Below the pieces are notes generated by a model. That model saw only the letters and a list, made by a program, of their open reading frames with translations. It had not been told where the DNA came from and did no database searches. This document shows, piece after piece, positions 6,702 to 8,655 of a stretch of DNA of 8,655 bases (positions are counted from its first letter, which is position 1; the number at the start of each line of letters is the position of its first letter). The stretch comes from Spirosomataceae bacterium (GTDB lineage Bacteria; Bacteroidota; Bacteroidia; Cytophagales; Spirosomataceae). The stretch is taken from the NCBI GenBank assembly GCA_030731175.1, contig JANQUM010000108.1, positions 313 to 8,967 of the forward strand. The letters are read 5' to 3'. The position numbers were made by a program, and so were the translations under genes.

Positions 6702-8258
6702 ATGAAAACAAGATTAACTCCATTCTCTAAATTATTAATGACCGTCGGGATAGTGGCGGCAGTTTTCTTCGGTGGTAAATGGCTGCTGGATAATACTTCG
6801 TTTGGTAAGAACCTGAAGTCGCAAAGCGAATCCGAAGGGTCTTCATCCGGTAGTAGCGGCGGTCTCTTTTCAAGTTCTTCTGATTCAGACGATGTCATCA
6901 AAATTGGTGTTGTGACCTGGGGCGGGTACGCTGGTGGGCAGTATTTCAACAATGGCTTCAAACCAAATGCCGATTCCCGTTTCAAAGAAGATTACGGTTT
7001 TGATGTAGAATTTAAAGTCTTAGATGACTTTGAAGCTTCTCGTGCGGCTTGGAAAAACGGCGAAGTAGATTTACTTTGGACAACCATTGACGCTTTCCCA
7101 ACCGAAGCCGACGGGCTTTCTGACTTTGCTCCGCAGGTTGTGTTTCAAGCCGACTGGTCTCGCGGTGGTGATGCCATCGTGGTACGTCGCGGAATATCGT
7201 CGGTTGCTGATTTAAAAGGAAAGAAAATTGCCGTCGCCGAGCTTACTCCGTCGCACTCTTTCTTACTGTATTTACTCGAAGCAGGCGGACTTAAAATGTC
7301 TGATGTTCAAATAGTTAAACAAGCCAGTGCCATTGATGCCGCTGCGGTTTTTAAGGCTCAACAAGTAGATGCCGCCGTTGTTTGGTCGCCAGATGATGCC
7401 CTTGCGGTGCAAGCTGTTCCGGGTTCTAAAATTCTACAAAGTACTAAATCTGCAACCAATATTATTGCTGATGTTTTCATTGCTAAAAGAAGCTGGGTTG
7501 AGAATAATCAAACACGTTTGCAGCAACTTTACGAAGGTTGGATGAAAGGTGCAGCGGAGATTAATAACAACCCGGCGGCGAAGAAAAAAGCCTCGCAGAT
7601 TTTAGCGGATCAATTTCAAATTTCAGCAGCCGATGCCGAGCAAACCATTGATAACGTCCGGCTTGCCACGCACGGCGATAACCTGAACTTCTTCGGAAGA
7701 AACGCCGATTATCGTGGAGTTACGGGTGAGCAGTTGTACACCCGAATGGGCGGAATGTACCAAAATTTGGGCTACGTTGATAAAGTTGTCAATTGGCGTT
7801 TGATCAGTAACCCGATTGCGGTTTCTAAGACAAATTTATCAGGTTTTGGCTACGAAGCCGAAGGCCAAAAAGACTTCTCTGTTGCCACCGCTGAGGAAGC
7901 AAAAGGAGACGCTATTGCCTCAAAACAAGTCAGTATCAATTTCCGCACGGCTGAATATCAATTGAGCGAAAACGCCAAGTACATCGTTGATAAAGAAATG
8001 GCAGAAATTGCCAAAGCCTTCGCTGGAGCCCGTATTCGGGTGGAAGGAAATACGGATAATGTAGGTGGAGAAGCCGCAAACGTAGCTTTGTCCAAACGTC
8101 GGGCACAATCAGTGGTTGACTATTTGGTTGCCAATTATGGCATGAACCGCAACCGCTTTATTGTGGTTGGTAACGGTCCGAAAAACCCCGTTGCTTCCAA
8201 CGATTCAGAATCTGGCAGAGCCCAAAACCGCCGCACGGATTTTCAGATTGTGGAGTAG
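6702..8258 (+). CDS. Membrane-anchored substrate-binding protein fused to OmpA-like domain
   Basis: The 518-residue protein starts with a basic n-region and one hydrophobic helix (about 11-29) with no lipobox and no obvious signal-peptidase site, so it is probably an inner-membrane signal anchor. A Ser-rich flexible linker (about 40-62) leads to a periplasmic ABC-type substrate-binding domain of the NMT1/SsuA/phosphate-binding kind: IKIGVVTWGGY at 66-76, a DLKGKKIAVAELTPSHSFLL hinge region at 170-189, QVDAAVVWSPDDA at 221-233 and RLQQLYEGWMKG at 272-283. From about 408 to the end it has an OmpA/MotB-type peptidoglycan-binding domain: TD at 451-452, LSKRRAQSV at 463-471, then PVASND and GRAQNRR ending at 511. 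D452 and the Arg of the GRAxNRR segment would contact diaminopimelate. No permease or ATPase gene accompanies it, so sensing or tethering is more likely than transport. The ligand is unknown. Similar fusions are annotated elsewhere as substrate-binding/OmpA family proteins. Confidence 0.92.
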   Translation: MKTRLTPFSKLLMTVGIVAAVFFGGKWLLDNTSFGKNLKSQSESEGSSSGSSGGLFSSSSDSDDVIKIGVVTWGGYAGGQYFNNGFKPNADSRFKEDYGFDVEFKVLDDFEASRAAWKNGEVDLLWTTIDAFPTEADGLSDFAPQVVFQADWSRGGDAIVVRRGISSVADLKGKKIAVAELTPSHSFLLYLLEAGGLKMSDVQIVKQASAIDAAAVFKAQQVDAAVVWSPDDALAVQAVPGSKILQSTKSATNIIADVFIAKRSWVENNQTRLQQLYEGWMKGAAEINNNPAAKKKASQILADQFQISAADAEQTIDNVRLATHGDNLNFFGRNADYRGVTGEQLYTRMGGMYQNLGYVDKVVNWRLISNPIAVSKTNLSGFGYEAEGQKDFSVATAEEAKGDAIASKQVSINFRTAEYQLSENAKYIVDKEMAEIAKAFAGARIRVEGNTDNVGGEAANVALSKRRAQSVVDYLVANYGMNRNRFIVVGNGPKNPVASNDSESGRAQNRRTDFQIVE

Positions 8259-8272
8259 AACAACTAAAAATG

Positions 8273-8311
8273 CAAAAAGCCCGTTATATAGATTGTATAA
8301 CGGGCTTTTTG
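8273..8311. terminator. Bidirectional rho-independent terminator
   Basis: A perfect 10-bp stem GCCCGTTATA / TATAACGGGC with a seven-base loop is flanked by five A on the left and five T on the right, which extend the pairing to 16 bp including the outer C-G. The GC-rich base plus a T-run on both strands makes it an efficient terminator in either direction. It starts 15 bases after the SBP-OmpA stop codon, closes that operon, and insulates it from the toxin-antitoxin pair. Confidence 0.93.
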
Positions 8312-8350
8312 TGTCTATATTGATAAAACAAGTTCCAATTTTCTTAGGAT

Positions 8351-8617
8351 ATGAATACCATAACAATTCCACTGGAGGTCCCTTCTGATATATTAGTTGC
8401 TCTTAATGAAACAGAGGATTCCTTGAAAAATGAGTTTCAAACGAATACCGCTATACTTCTTTATCAAAGAGGTAAACTTACGTTGGGAAAAGCGATTCAA
8501 CTTTCAGGAGTTGGGCGGTATGAATTTGAGAAGAAGTTAGCTGCAAGTAAGGTTTCCGTTTCTAATCTTACAATAGATCAGTTTTTTGATGACGTAGAAA
8601 AGCTTAATGACAAATAG
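8351..8617 (+). CDS. UPF0175 family antitoxin-like protein
   Basis: The 88-residue protein fits UPF0175: a beta-strand start (MNTITIPLEVPSDIL), a helix with an N-terminal ALNETEDSLKNEF run, then the family's helix-turn-helix-like core LLYQRGKLTLGKAIQLSGV, followed by an FEKKL helix and a C-terminal DQFFDDVEKLN segment (the usual site of aspartate-rich ends in this family). UPF0175 proteins are small DNA-binding-like proteins that pair with PIN-domain toxins. The assignment is reinforced by the next gene, whose ATG follows this stop codon immediately and begins with a PIN-like DTGALI motif. It would neutralise the toxin and probably repress its own operon. The leader is short (about 40 bases after the terminator). 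Confidence 0.85.
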   Translation: MNTITIPLEVPSDILVALNETEDSLKNEFQTNTAILLYQRGKLTLGKAIQLSGVGRYEFEKKLAASKVSVSNLTIDQFFDDVEKLNDK

Positions 8618-8655
8618 ATGAAAGTTGTTGTTGCTGACACAGGAGCATTAATCTC
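8618..8655 (+). CDS. PIN-domain (DUF3368-like) toxin, N-terminal fragment
   Basis: Twelve codons are visible before the window ends: MKVVVADTGALI, and the next two bases (TC) already specify Ser. A hydrophobic strand followed by D-T/S-x-x-LI-S is the start of PIN-domain nucleases, with the first catalytic Asp at residue 7; DUF3368-type proteins begin this way and accompany UPF0175 genes. The ATG directly abuts the antitoxin stop (no gap), as expected for translational coupling. The remaining acidic residues are outside the window, so activity cannot be judged. Confidence 0.75.
   Translation, partial: MKVVVADTGALI

Noticed and set aside
6668..6985. 105-codon minus-strand frame over the start of the SBP-OmpA gene
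   Set aside because: Antisense to a signal anchor and Ser-rich linker with clear coding meaning; Pro/Ser-rich shadow.
6702..8258. Reading the SBP-OmpA protein as a transporter component (phosphate or sulfonate uptake)
   Set aside because: No permease or ATPase gene is in the operon and the protein is tethered to membrane and wall; the fold does not define the ligand.
8161..8388. 75-codon plus-strand frame spanning the terminator
   Set aside because: It overlaps the OmpA domain end, reads through a strong terminator and overlaps the UPF0175 start.
1..8655. CRISPR array, tRNA, rRNA or insertion sequence
   Set aside because: No regularly spaced repeats, cloverleaf-like sequence or transposase motif was seen on either strand.

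Overview
The window looks like a piece of a Bacteroidota chromosome, probably from the Cytophagales. The evidence is a TonB-dependent receptor with an N-terminal carboxypeptidase-regulatory-like domain, a DUF4249 lipoprotein and a Kelch-like lipoprotein in one operon, AT-rich leaders without clear Shine-Dalgarno sites on most genes, and about 40-45% GC by eye. The taxonomic call is inference from gene content.

Left part (1-4279, minus strand): an outer-membrane operon read right to left. It encodes a 786-residue TonB-dependent receptor, a DUF4249 lipoprotein, and the N-terminal part of a third lipoprotein with degenerate Kelch-like repeats, cut by the window edge. No SusD is present; the DUF4249 protein sits where a SusD-type partner would be. 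The receptor has no in-frame ATG at its start. It reads from a TTG that overlaps the stop of a three-codon ATG mini-ORF, so it is either an unusual start or a 1-base deletion.

Middle (4280-4892): a divergent intergenic region of about 610 bp. On the minus strand it holds what looks like an internally deleted, frameshifted remnant of a polysaccharide-deacetylase-like gene. It also holds a perfect 8-bp inverted repeat before the receptor gene and a 9-bp direct repeat before the plus-strand operon.

Centre-right (4893-8258, plus strand): a three-gene module. First is a soluble 218-residue protein with an amphipathic N-terminus, a conserved-looking helical domain and a C-terminal coiled coil. Second is a 327-residue protein with two N-terminal membrane segments and a long coiled coil resembling PspA/Vipp1 in layout. 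Third is a 518-residue inner-membrane-anchored fusion of an ABC-type substrate-binding domain with an OmpA-like peptidoglycan-binding domain. No transporter permease or ATPase accompanies the binding domain. My reading is an envelope-sensing or membrane-maintenance system that links a periplasmic ligand, peptidoglycan and a membrane-associated cytoplasmic coiled coil. This is the most interesting part of the window. A strong bidirectional terminator closes it.

Right end (8351-8655, plus strand): a UPF0175 antitoxin-like gene followed with no gap by the first codons of a PIN-domain (DUF3368-like) toxin gene, cut by the window edge.
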